Assembly: GCA_015478945.1 (NCBI GenBank)
Contig: JABUQX010116771.1
Location: 1 to 31,721 of the forward strand
Origin: Trachelipus rathkii
Taxonomy: Eukaryota > Arthropoda > Malacostraca > Isopoda > Trachelipodidae
Reading direction: 5' to 3'
DNA: 31,721 nucleotides
Below the pieces are notes generated by a model. That model searched no databases and was not told the origin of the DNA. It saw only the letters and a program-made list of their open reading frames with translations. Numbering within the stretch: position 1 is the stretch's first letter; the number at the start of each line of letters is the position of its first letter. A program made the translations under genes and the position numbers. Shown one piece after another: positions 22,651-31,721 of this stretch.

Positions 22651-22765
22651 TATAGGGTGAGACATTTAATTTTACTTTTCCGTGGTATGCGAAGATAAAT
22701 TAGCAATTTTATCTTTCGACTTACCTTTATGCGAAAGACAATTTACTTTTATGGAAAGTTATAAA
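22651..22765 (-). mobile_element. Short island sharing the LINE 3' terminal word
   Basis: It starts directly after a TA tract with TATAGGGTGAG, the same word that begins the 3' end of LINE copy C at 27768. Read on the minus strand it therefore ends CTCACCCTATA, like that LINE. It contains a hairpin at 22690-22718 and two copies of TATGCGAA(A)GA (22686 and 22729). It could be a very short 5'-truncated LINE copy or a non-autonomous element that uses the same 3' end. Confidence 0.4.
22690..22718. other. Hairpin in the short island
   Basis: CGAAGATAAATT is followed by a three-base loop and AATTTTATCTTTCG. The arms pair apart from two single-base bulges. The GC-capped stem distinguishes it from TA self-pairing around it. 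Confidence 0.6.
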
Positions 22766-23879
22766 ATTATATATATATACTATTAATATATATTAAATAT
22801 ATATAATATATAATTTTTATTATATATTATTTATATTATATATATTATATAATTAAATATATATATTATATATATTAATATTATAATATTTATATATTAT
22901 ATATATTCATAATTATATATATTATATTATATATATTATATATATAATATAATATATATATAATATTATATAATATAATATTATATATATTATTTATTAT
23001 TAATATATATATATATATATTATATATATATAATTTATATATTATATACATATATAATATATATATATTTATATTTATTATATATATATATATTATTTTA
23101 TTAATATATAAATTAATATATAATATAATATTAATACTAATATGATAAGTATCCTCATATTCTTTATTAATAATTCCGTATTAATAAATAATAATATTAT
23201 AATTAATAATAATTTTTAATATAGAATATTATTTAAATATTTTATTTAGTAATTATAAATATAAGGAGTTTTATATTAGAATCACACACTAGATATAAAT
23301 GAGAATAATTATATAATAACTAATATATTTAATTTAATATAATTATGGTATGATTAAATATTTAAAATATTTTTGGGTTGTACTTTGACTATTTATTGAG
23401 AATAAAATTTAAATTGAATTATTAATAATTTAATAATTAATATAAATTTATTCTCAGAATATATAATAATTTATATAATATATCTATATTTTATATATTA
23501 TTATTATATTTATTATTAAAAGTTTAATATTTATATATTTAATTATTTTAATAATTTAATTATTATATACTTGACAATATATTAGATATTCTGGAACTGT
23601 TGTATAATATTGGCTTTATTTTAGTGATTTAAAATTGTGTAAAGTGATATAAAAGCCGTTTAATTATAATTAATTAAAAGCGAGTGTATTTATTACCTTA
23701 TTAATGGTTGTCAATTCATTATATTTTAGTCTTATAATATTTTATAATATATATATTTTAATCTATTATTTGTAAGAATAAATATTCTTAATTATTATGT
23801 ACTATCACCTATTTTATTCGCTCAAATCGAGATAATACTATCGTACTTATATATATTTGAGCAAAATATATAGATATCG

Positions 23880-24000
23880 TTTCTAATATGTTTAACTGTA
23901 TTACGTGCCTGAGCACGAGCTAGCACGATGAAGCACGAGCAATACACGAGCGTACAGAGTCAGACTACGAGTGGCAGGAAGTCGCCCCTCATTTACAATA
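23880..24000. other. Island with repeated GCACGAGC words
   Basis: In an otherwise AT-only region, about 45 bases from 23908 repeat the word GCACGA or CACGAGC four to five times at spacings of about 10-16 bases. A GC-balanced stretch ending GTCGCCCC follows. No coding frame is recognised. Its origin is unknown. Confidence 0.5.
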
Positions 24001-25020
24001 TGATTAATAATATATATATATTAATAATATATATATTAATATATATTCTTATTTTATATATATTATCTACTGTATATATTACATAATATATATACATAAT
24101 ATTAATAAAAAAGTTTTTTATAATATTAACTAGTTATAATAATATAAATTATATATTTTTATTAAATATAATTAATATAATATATATATATATAATATAT
24201 AATATTATTAATCTATATTTATTAATTCAATATTTAACTATATATATATATTTTATACCATTATATATATAAATAATCTATATTATATAATATATAATAT
24301 ATTCTTTATTTAAATGAAAGATTATATAAATTATTTTATAATAAATATATAAATATTGTCTTCTTCTATATTATTTACATTAAAAATTAAATACTATTAT
24401 TATTAATTTAATAAAAATATATTATAAAATATTACTATTAATTTTATATAATTAATATAATTTAATAAATAATATTAATTACTATATAAATAAAATATTA
24501 TATATATTATAAATTATAATTATATATTATTATTATAATATTATAATTATATATATAAATACATTATATATTAATTATATATTCATATAATATTTCTCTT
24601 ATATAATAATATTATTAATATAATTATATATTTTACTCCTATTATTTGCTTTATTAAACAGTCATATATTGAGTTCTTATCTAAGGTACTATATAACTAT
24701 GGTGCATTCAGGAATATAGAACTTTAATATTTGTTCGATTATCTAGAAATCACTAATCGGAGTAATTTAGATATAATATATGATATATGTCTTAACCCTA
24801 ATTTTAATTTATATATTATATATTATTATATTATATATAATATTATATATATTAAATATATTATATATATATTATTATATATCTTATTCATCCTTATATT
24901 AATATTATATATAATATATAATATATATATTATATAATCTAATATTATATATATATATTATATAATTATATATTTATATTAATTATATATTATATTATAT
25001 TTATTATATATATATTAATT

Positions 25021-27419
25021 TTACAAGTTTACCATTAATAAATAATTTTTTTGGGCAATAATTGAAGACAGTCGTATAGGTTCAATATTTTGTAAAATAA
25101 GACTGTACTAACCCACGACGGAAATGAATATGAATTAACTGTCTAATCTATATTTAATTTAATGCGCTCACTCATATATTATAAGTTCGGTAATAAGTAT
25201 TAGAGATAGCAGATCGAGTCACTTATAACACCCAGCCGAATATTTCTATAAAATATCAATGGATATTACCTATAGGAGCTGCGGAGTCTGTAAAATTATT
25301 TATTCGGTCTAGAACTCACTTATAATTCAAAATTTGAGGTTTTATTTCTCACAGAGACTACGTACTTATACCACATTATTAAACAAAATAGATATATTTA
25401 TATCGACTCCGAGCTAACTATTCACTTGAAACATAAAAAATTCCGACTCGCAGCACTCAAAATTTCAAAATTTTTCGATTATAATCTTGGATTTAGTTAG
25501 CTATAACAAAGTTACAATAAATCATATTTGTTATATTTATAGGTATTTGCATTTTATTGTGTATTTTTTTTTTTTTTATTATATTTTTTTTAGAATTAAA
25601 AATAATAAATATATACTCAAACTTTTCTACTATTTAAATGAATCTAAAATCTCTAAAATGCTTTAATTAACGGTATCATTTTATGTTGGAGACCAGTTTT
25701 TATGTTTTGTGTATGATGTTTCATCTTTTAAAACATCCTGCATAAAAATTATTTACTAATATCTTATCTTTATGTAAATTTCGAATATATATACCGTAAT
25801 GAATTTTTTTTGCGGATAGCTGTATAATAATAATAGTATTTATATCATTATTTAATTAATATTCAAATGAGACTATAAATATATTGTTAGACCTTCAATC
25901 TTCTGTTTAACGCTCATTAGTAAAATGTTCAGTTATATATAACTACGTTTGGAAATAGTAGTTTGGTATAACATTTGCTTGTAGTAGTTATATATATTAT
26001 ATTATATATTATATAATATATATATATTATATAGGATGGGAGTAAATAAATTGTAAGACTGTCTACCTATTACTAACTTATGTATACTTTAAACTAAACA
26101 CTAAAATGAGTGGATAAAGTGCTTGACTATGGTGATTGATAATCGAGATTTTAAGGAGTTATTGTATTTACTGGCTAATTTTACATAGCCGTGATGTCTG
26201 TTGAAGGATAATCTAGTGATATCCTATATTATTCGCTTATTTCACATAATAATTTATTGGTAATGCATCTAAGTATCACATAATTTTATGGTTACTCACA
26301 TTAGTTGCAAAAGATAGCATAAGCGCTGGACTAATGACTAGACATATACTCTACTACTCAAAGTAGTATTATCAAATTCAACACACGATATCAATCTATA
26401 AATGTTATGAGACGATAGATAATAGGAAGTCCATCTCACTCTATAAAAATAGTCTTGTCTAATAAAAAATGATAAAACGCCATCTTATGCAATAGATAAT
26501 AAACTTTTCTGGATCCTAAGATACAACTAATAAATTCATCTTTGAACCACTAGTGTTTTTACCTAGAGGTTAAAATTATATAAATTAAGGATGTCATTAT
26601 GTGAATGATAAATATTAAATCTAAAAGAACACGGGGCGGGGGCCAACTGTACCCTAATAATAATAAAATAAAAGATTGCAGAAACAGAACACATATCACA
26701 TCATAATTACGATCTGTTAGCGTAAAATCTCATATTGGACAGTATCAGATGAATAGTTTCATTTTGTCATTCATATAACAGCAGATGAAAAGTATTCCTT
26801 TGTTCAGTTTATATTATGTTTGACCAATATTTATTGTTCAGAGGTGTCAAAGGACACTGTGTCATTGATCGAAGATATCAAAAGCGAAAACTCTTGAATC
26901 GCCGAAGAGATATGAATTCCACTTCAGATTATAAGTAGAGTGTTGAGTATATTGTTATAATTATGTTATATTCAGCTCATGATAGTCTAGATACTATTAC
27001 GTCATGGTTGTGTTATATACTAGGTCATGACCACTTTATCTATTAGTGTTATATGCTGGCGAGCATCTTATTCAGCGATGCTAGATTGACTATATTTAAT
27101 TCACTTGAACTAAAATTTTATAGGTACTATTGTGAGCTTCACACCTTAACAATGATAAAGCTTATTTTAGCCTCATTTTCTAGATATGTATTATTTATTG
27201 ATATAGTATTTATATTTCAAGATATTTATTTATATTTGATAATTACATTACATTACATGTATCGATATTATGAATATGAGTTTGATGTTAGTGTAGTGAA
27301 TATTATATTTTATTTAGTTAGTATTTAATTTTTTAATTGTTAGGTTTTGAATTTTGTATTATTTAATTTATGTATGTTTTGTGTGTCCATATTTCTTAGA
27401 GACTTATATTTCTGGTAAC
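25021..27419. other. AT-rich region without recognisable gene
   Basis: Moderately AT-rich, non-repetitive in appearance, with a TA tract at 25990-26030 followed by TATAGGATGGGAG. A short G-rich patch, GGGGCGGGGGCC, stands out at 26632-26643. No LINE, RNA gene or exon signal is legible. The 91-codon hydrophobic frame at 27053-27328 is discounted as an AT-rich chance ORF. Confidence 0.45.
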
Positions 27420-27705
27420 ACAGGTATACTATATATTTTTTTATATATTTATTATTTATTTTATCTATAATATTATTTATAAATAATATTTATTTTTATA
27501 TATATATATTTATTTATTAGTATTTTTATATAGATTTTCATTATTTTATTTATTTTTTATTTAATACAATTTAGTTTTATATATAGTATGATAAGATGAT
27601 ATTTTTATATATATAAAGGTTATGAGGATTATATTATATATATAATTATATATAATATAATATAGAGATAGGTATATATAGGTTATTATAATAATGATAG
27701 TAGTA

Positions 27706-27749
<44 letters not shown>

Positions 27750-27770
27750 TATATTGATATATTATATTAT
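27420..27770. repeat. (TA)n microsatellite abutting LINE 3' end
   Basis: Degenerate TA/TTA repeats that become an uninterrupted AT run of about 30 bases at 27711-27740. The tract ends exactly where the LINE-like sequence begins (AGGGTGAG at 27771). It may be the element's own simple-repeat tail or the target in which it inserted. Confidence 0.85.
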
Positions 27771-28689
27771 AGGGTGAGTCTTTACATCTTACTTTACATC
27801 CTCTCCCAGTATAGATTCAGCGACGCTGTCAGTGGGGGCGCGGAAACCTCCGTCTCCATTTGGGTGTTCTTATCGATCACTGATCCCATCTCGCCATTTT
27901 CAAGCTCATCCATTTGCATGGCATTCCGTGTTCTTCTCTTAATGAATCCTTTTTCTCTACGAGGTGTCTCTGCCATCTCTCCGCCGCCTCTTCCTCTTCG
28001 TATTATTGGTACAATTCGATTTGCCGGGCGGGTTTGGCGTGGGCTGTTTTTTTTGAATTGTTGCGTTTTGCGTTGGGCTAGTTTTTTTGGCCCTCTTCGG
28101 GGTCTACTCTTTGCGTTTCTCCGTGTCCGTCTCCTACCTTACTTTTCCACCTTCTTACTTAGCAACTCATCTCTTGCGCTGCATCCTCTCCGCCAGCGCT
28201 GTCTCCTCAGCTTTCTATCTCTTTTTAGGTAGCTGAAATTGTCCCTGCATTCCACTTTATTATTCATTTCATGGTTTGTTTTGCGACTACTCGCACGTGC
28301 GTGTGGGCTTCGCTCCGGGAGCCTTCACTGTCTCGTTTGTTCATCTAACTTTGTTTCTCTCCTGGCAGTGGTCTTTCCAATCATCCGGTCGACTCTGATA
28401 CATTCATACTCCGCTGGTTATGGAATTCACTCTCGCGCTACTTGTTTTTGGGGTCATTCCATAGTATCATGTGCTTCCATGTCTCTGCCTAGCAATACAA
28501 CAGTATTCTGAGAGTTAGGTGTCAAACACTCCCGTTTTCGTATTAGTATATTGGCCTATCTACTCTTTTGAGTTGATTGTCACCTCGTTTGTCATATTGT
28601 GATATAGATTATTCTTTCAACAAGATTGGGGCTATATACTGCTCTTACAGTCCTGCCATATCTGCTCAGTTCGCATCTTTGGGTGTATA
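27771..28689 (-). other. LINE copy C C-terminal region and 3' end
   Basis: GC-balanced sequence between the polymerase and the TA tract. Short minus-strand frames are open (for example 27794-27976, beginning MAETPRREKGFIKRR), rich in Arg, Lys and Glu, like the basic C-terminal tail of LINE ORF2. No zinc-knuckle pattern is seen. The element ends CTCACCCTATA on its sense strand before the (TA)n tract. Confidence 0.55.
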
Positions 28690-29560
28690 ATTCTTCCTTT
28701 GGGCACACCTCCTTCTCTTACCAAATGTGCTTTCCCTAGATATTTATATCTGTCCAATTTTTAATCTCTCTACCGTCTAATCCAACTATCAACCACTGTC
28801 CTTCTGTCCTCTATCTCTCCTACTTACTATTCTGATTATTTTCTGTTTTCTCTTACATTCATTATATTAATCCAGCTTTCTCTCAATTTTGGGTCTGCGA
28901 AACACAGGCTATCCATTCGCCTCAACCTCTCTACTAATACTTCCACTCCAACACGCCTTCTAAAATCATCTGCTATTTACGCAATGATGTCTCTCTGGTG
29001 TTGCCGTCATCTCCTCTACTGCTCCTTTACACCTTTCCTCTAATTACTGTGTCCAATATACCCGCTAAGTGTAAACATGTTTATCGGCGACTATAACAAA
29101 TTGCACCTAACCCTGCCTTTATAGTCTTCCTAGTTTCTTTTACCTCAAACCAATTCCTCGTTTTTATATCCTAAGTTCTACCTCTTACTTACCGGTTGTA
29201 GGCTATTCAGCATATGTTTCCTACTAAGTGCCATATACTCACATCCCTACTTGACTCGCCCGTTTATTCCCAGCTCACTTTTTCTCTCCGACATTCACAC
29301 TGCTTCAATTCATCCATAAGCAGGTACCCTTCTTCCAGTAATATCGTCTCACGATTGAGAATGCTATTCTCCGCTGGGTACAGCGGATATCTATAAATGC
29401 TTTCATGCAGAAGTCTTATTGAAGAGTCGAGATAAATAGGACCATCATGTTTGGTTAATTCCCACGTCTTTTCTGTAATCAATTCTCAAATGCGAACATT
29501 AAATCTGTAGTTCTTCTACACCTTCTATACGCATACTGCTCTTCACCTAATCTCGGCTCT
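28690..29560 (-). pseudogene. LINE copy C reverse transcriptase domain, frameshifted
   Basis: The fingers region EQYAYRRCRRTTDLMFAFEN is legible at 29482-29541 and is the usual G-F-R-x-x-R-S-T-x-D block of LINE polymerases. It runs into TEKTWE and PIYLDSS (29400-29480), where motif A should lie but is garbled. Motif C appears as IADDF with the Asp-Asp pair at 28965-28973, followed by LVERLRRMDSL. RYKYLGKAHLVREGGV (28698-28757) marks the segment after the palm. Stops and slips occur between every block. I did not find motif B in the expected 29050-29250 interval. Confidence 0.78.
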
Positions 29561-30285
29561 ACTTTTTGATCTTAATTTTCTTTCTAATAAATTGCTCTTT
29601 CATATAACTTCGGCCAATGTGGATAACATTAGGCCGTAGATTTCCTCTATATGAGGGTTTTTAGTACTAGATTTCTGCCGTCCCCCTTAACCTTTATAGT
29701 AAGTATAGTGGAATTATTATTTGACCGCTTTTAGTCTCCCAACCTTCCGTCTACCTTCCCTACTTTTCTCCGGGACCACAACACCTTGTTCAGAAATCTC
29801 TAGTGCATTCTAAGGCCTTTCACACGCCCTCTTCTCCTCACTCCTTTGCACTAGCGCAAATCCTCTATATGTATCCCTCTCACCAGGAGTCTTTTCCGTT
29901 CTTCATTTTCCCTAACGCCTTCCACATAATTCCTTCTTGCCGTATTTCCTCTCCCTCCCTCCACTTCCTTTTCTAGCTTGTTTCTCTTTCCTTTCCTCCT
30001 CGTCTCTCCCCTTCCTCAGTTCTCGGCGTGTGCTATTCTCCCACATGTTTATGCGGTTCAACTATCGAACAGTACTTCGTAGATCCATCCTTTGGTTGTT
30101 TTTTTTTCCTGCGGGCTTACCAAGGTTTCACCATTTCTATCTTTGACATTACATACTCTCCTCTTCGCTCCATCTTATAATCGTTTCTGCCAATCTAAAA
30201 ATCTTCTTGCTTGCCTTCCTTCAATAATCAATCCATCAGCTCCTTTGCTAGCTTCTCAGCCGCCTCCTCCTTTGCCCTCCTCTAA

Positions 30286-30323
30286 CCCCCCCCCCCCCCC
30301 CCCCGCCCCCCACCCCCCCCCCC
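30286..30323 (+). repeat. Poly-C tract (C19-G-C6-A-C11)
   Basis: A 38-base run of C with only two interruptions, inside the linker region of LINE copy C; the element's sense strand carries poly-G. Such a run could fold as a G-quadruplex on one strand and an i-motif on the other. It is also a common site of base-calling or assembly error. Confidence 0.9.
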
Positions 30324-30779
30324 TCACACATTTTATTTTATATCCAATAACTTCTTAAATGTGTATCGTTCAGGGTTTGCTCCTTTGCCCTCCTCTTCAC
30401 GCTCTCCGCTTCATTTCTTGCTTCCACATAAACACGGCTCTGGATTGTAACACTTTTTTTAAGCCATCTTCTCAATGCTAACATCTTTTGTCTCACAGCA
30501 TTCTTTTACGCTGTTCATTCCAGCCAAGGTGTATGGCTTCTTTCTCACTCTCCGCATCGCATTTAATGGCTAGGGTTTCACTAGCTGTTCCTTTCACAAC
30601 ACTTCCTATGTGTTCCATTGTTTCTTCAGCCGTTCATCTCCAAGTATTTTTTTCGTTTAATGCTTCCAACCTTTTAAAAAAATATAGATTCAATCTCTTA
30701 TCTTGACTTTCAGCGAGTCTAGCTTTTATTGTACTACACTTCTCCTTTACTTGTACTTTCTCTGCTTGTATCTTTAGAT

Positions 30780-31540
30780 CAGCTAATAACAGCCTATGAT
30801 CTGAATCCATTGACACACGCGGGATCATTTTTACATCTTCTACTTAAATCTACTAATCCTATGTAATCTAAATCTATTAATCGTATCTTCTGATCAAACA
30901 TTCCTGTCGTATTATTCCAACTATATCTCGAATATCTATGTGAATCTTTTTTCTGATGAAAACTTTTCTTATCTTCAAATTTTTTTCCTCATGGCAAAAG
31001 TCTATCTAAACGTTTCACCTCTTGTGTTTCTAACTTCTTCCCAAATGGTCCCAAACATTCTTTCCGCTTCATCTCTCCTCCTTCCCACTCTTGGCATTGA
31101 GATCACCCATTGTATTATCTCCTCACCTTCCACTCTTCCAGCTCCCACTCCACTCTTTCTTCCAACGTTTCCATGAACATCCTCTCTTCTTCTGGATGCC
31201 CCTGTTGCGGTGCATATACTTATATACATGATATCTCCTTCCTTTTATCTTCAGTGTAACTTTGATTACTCTTTCGTTCACACTTTCCATCCCTTCCAAA
31301 CTGTGTGATACATTGGGTTCCAATATAAATCCTACTCCATGCTTCCTCACTTCCTCCTCCACTCCTTTATACATCAGCACAAATCCACCACCCAACTCTC
31401 TTCCCTCCTCCTCTCCTCTCACTCTCATCTCACCCATCCCCATCACATCTATCCTCCTTTTCTTTTCATCATGTCCAACTATTTCTTCCTCCCTTCCGCC
31501 TGTATGGTAGGCAATATTCAAAAGTTCCAATTCTCAACTT
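30780..31540 (-). pseudogene. LINE copy C endonuclease domain (APE type), frameshifted
   Basis: In an active element this domain nicks target DNA to prime reverse transcription. The N-terminal strand motif LRIGTF lies at 31520-31537. After a frameshift, a 135-codon frame (31123-31530) carries RRIDVMGMGEMRVRGEEEGR, where the Glu of GEM sits in the position of the metal-binding Glu. It then reads GFVLMYKGVEEEVRKHGVGF and ESVNERVIKVTLKIKGRRYH. The catalytic MGDLNA block is at 31093-31110 in another frame. SDHR, with the catalytic Asp-His pair, is at 30793-30804 inside the 30634-30828 frame. All hallmark residues survive, but they are spread over at least three frames. Total span fits an APE domain of about 230-250 residues. 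Confidence 0.85.
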
Positions 31541-31721
31541 ACTTGATTAGTCAATTTCTGTAATTCAAAAACGTTTCCTGGTCTTATGCCTAAAGGTCGA
31601 TCGTATTCCGAGGCTGGTCCTTGAGTGTTACAAGCAATTCGTTTCAGGCAGCGGCTTGCTAGGCCAGTCCTGTCCTAGCCAGAGCTCAGTTAGTCGAGTC
31701 CAGGGTGCACGACATGGACGT

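Larger units (their letters stand above)
20261..25020. repeat. Extreme AT domain of degenerate TA/TAA repeats
   Basis: About 4.7 kb made almost wholly of A and T. TATATA is mixed with TTAATATTA, AATAAT and TAATTA words. Denser TA tracts are at about 20280-20345, 21660-21850, 21950-22055, 22175-22275, 22511-22660, 22765-23120, 24005-24030 and 24800-25015. An uninterrupted (AT)20 lies at 22511-22550. Only a few balanced islands break it (22058-22177, 22290-22500, 22651-22765, 23880-24000). ORFs in it encode Ile/Tyr/Asn runs and are not genes. Confidence 0.88.
27771..31721 (-). mobile_element. APE-type non-LTR (LINE, RTE-like) retrotransposon, copy C
   Basis: This is the best-preserved element in the window. 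From its 5' side at the right it shows an endonuclease domain (about 30790-31540), a linker (VKDRNGETLVSP at 30112-30147), a reverse transcriptase (EQYAYRRCRR at 29512-29541, ADD motif C at about 28965, RYKYLG at about 28750) and about 900 bases of C-terminal and 3' sequence, ending at a (TA)n tract. That order, with endonuclease before polymerase and no LTRs, defines an APE-type LINE, and the wording is closest to RTE-like elements. The element continues to the window edge: minus-strand frames at 31540-31640 still read plausibly as its upstream coding part. Many frameshifts and stops interrupt it, so it is not active as read. The large plus-strand frame at 27774-28232 is its antisense shadow. 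Confidence 0.85.

Noticed and set aside
24731..24937. Ile/Tyr/Asn-rich ORF in the AT domain (likewise 7400-7648 and the 5' part of 21899-22147)
   Set aside because: These are translations of TA/TAA microsatellite; composition alone explains the open frames.
27053..27328. 91-codon hydrophobic ORF that could look like a membrane protein
   Set aside because: AT-rich codons give Phe/Ile/Leu/Tyr runs by default. There is no signal, motif or splice context, and the flanks are equally AT-rich.
27774..28232. Longest open frame in the window (152 codons, plus strand)
   Set aside because: It is antisense to the 3' part of LINE copy C, is Phe/Leu/Ser/Arg-rich as expected from a reversed purine-rich coding strand, and has no domain.
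30092..30358. Pro-rich ORF over the poly-C tract
   Set aside because: The proline run is simply CCC codons from poly-C, on the antisense strand of the LINE.
1..31721. Bacterial, phage or viral genome segment
   Set aside because: No operon-like gene density, no ribosome binding sites, and pervasive microsatellites, satellite DNA and LINEs fit only an animal-type nuclear genome.
1..31721. tRNA or rRNA genes
   Set aside because: I looked for the GGTTCRAATCC-type T-arm and conserved rRNA words and found none. A covariance-model scan could still reveal one that I missed.

Overview
The window looks like eukaryotic, very AT-rich, repeat-dominated DNA, and I found no complete conventional gene in it. 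Long (TA)n and (TAA)n tracts, non-LTR (LINE) retrotransposon remains, a tandem satellite array and one probable spliced terminal exon point to an animal genome. The LINE protein fragments resemble APE-endonuclease/reverse-transcriptase elements common in arthropods. A decapod crustacean is a plausible host, but that is a low-confidence inference from style, not from any marker gene.

Layout. 1-1560 is AT-rich sequence without a recognisable gene. 1560-2945 is a G/T-skewed block that may be a decayed plus-strand LINE. 3151-3413 is a long polypurine tract. About 4150-6640 and 9300-11270 are pyrimidine-rich on the plus strand and hold broken minus-strand LINE reverse transcriptases, with motifs A, B and C legible in pieces. 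Between them (6640-9110) lie AAT and TA microsatellites with short GC-rich islands set into them. 11275-12690 is a G/T-rich stretch with one short ORF that has a secretion-signal-like start. About 13260-19450 is a satellite array of roughly two dozen copies; its core monomer is about 193 bp, but copies run to about 240 bp because of scattered A/T insertions. 19758-19981 (minus) is a probable last coding exon that lacks an ATG and would be missed by start-codon ORF calling. 20261-25020 is an extreme AT domain with two or three small non-AT islands. 25021-27420 is AT-rich with nothing recognisable. 27771-31721 is the best-preserved LINE (minus strand): endonuclease at the right, reverse transcriptase in the middle, and a 3' end abutting a (TA)n tract.

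Nothing here forms an operon or pathway. The common thread is repeat biology: three LINE copies in the same orientation, a TA-rich substrate into which islands appear nested, and a satellite whose left edge overlaps an intact 80-codon ORF. Frames in all three LINEs and in the satellite are broken by many one- to few-base indels. This could be genuine decay or an unpolished long-read assembly, and the sequence alone cannot decide between them.
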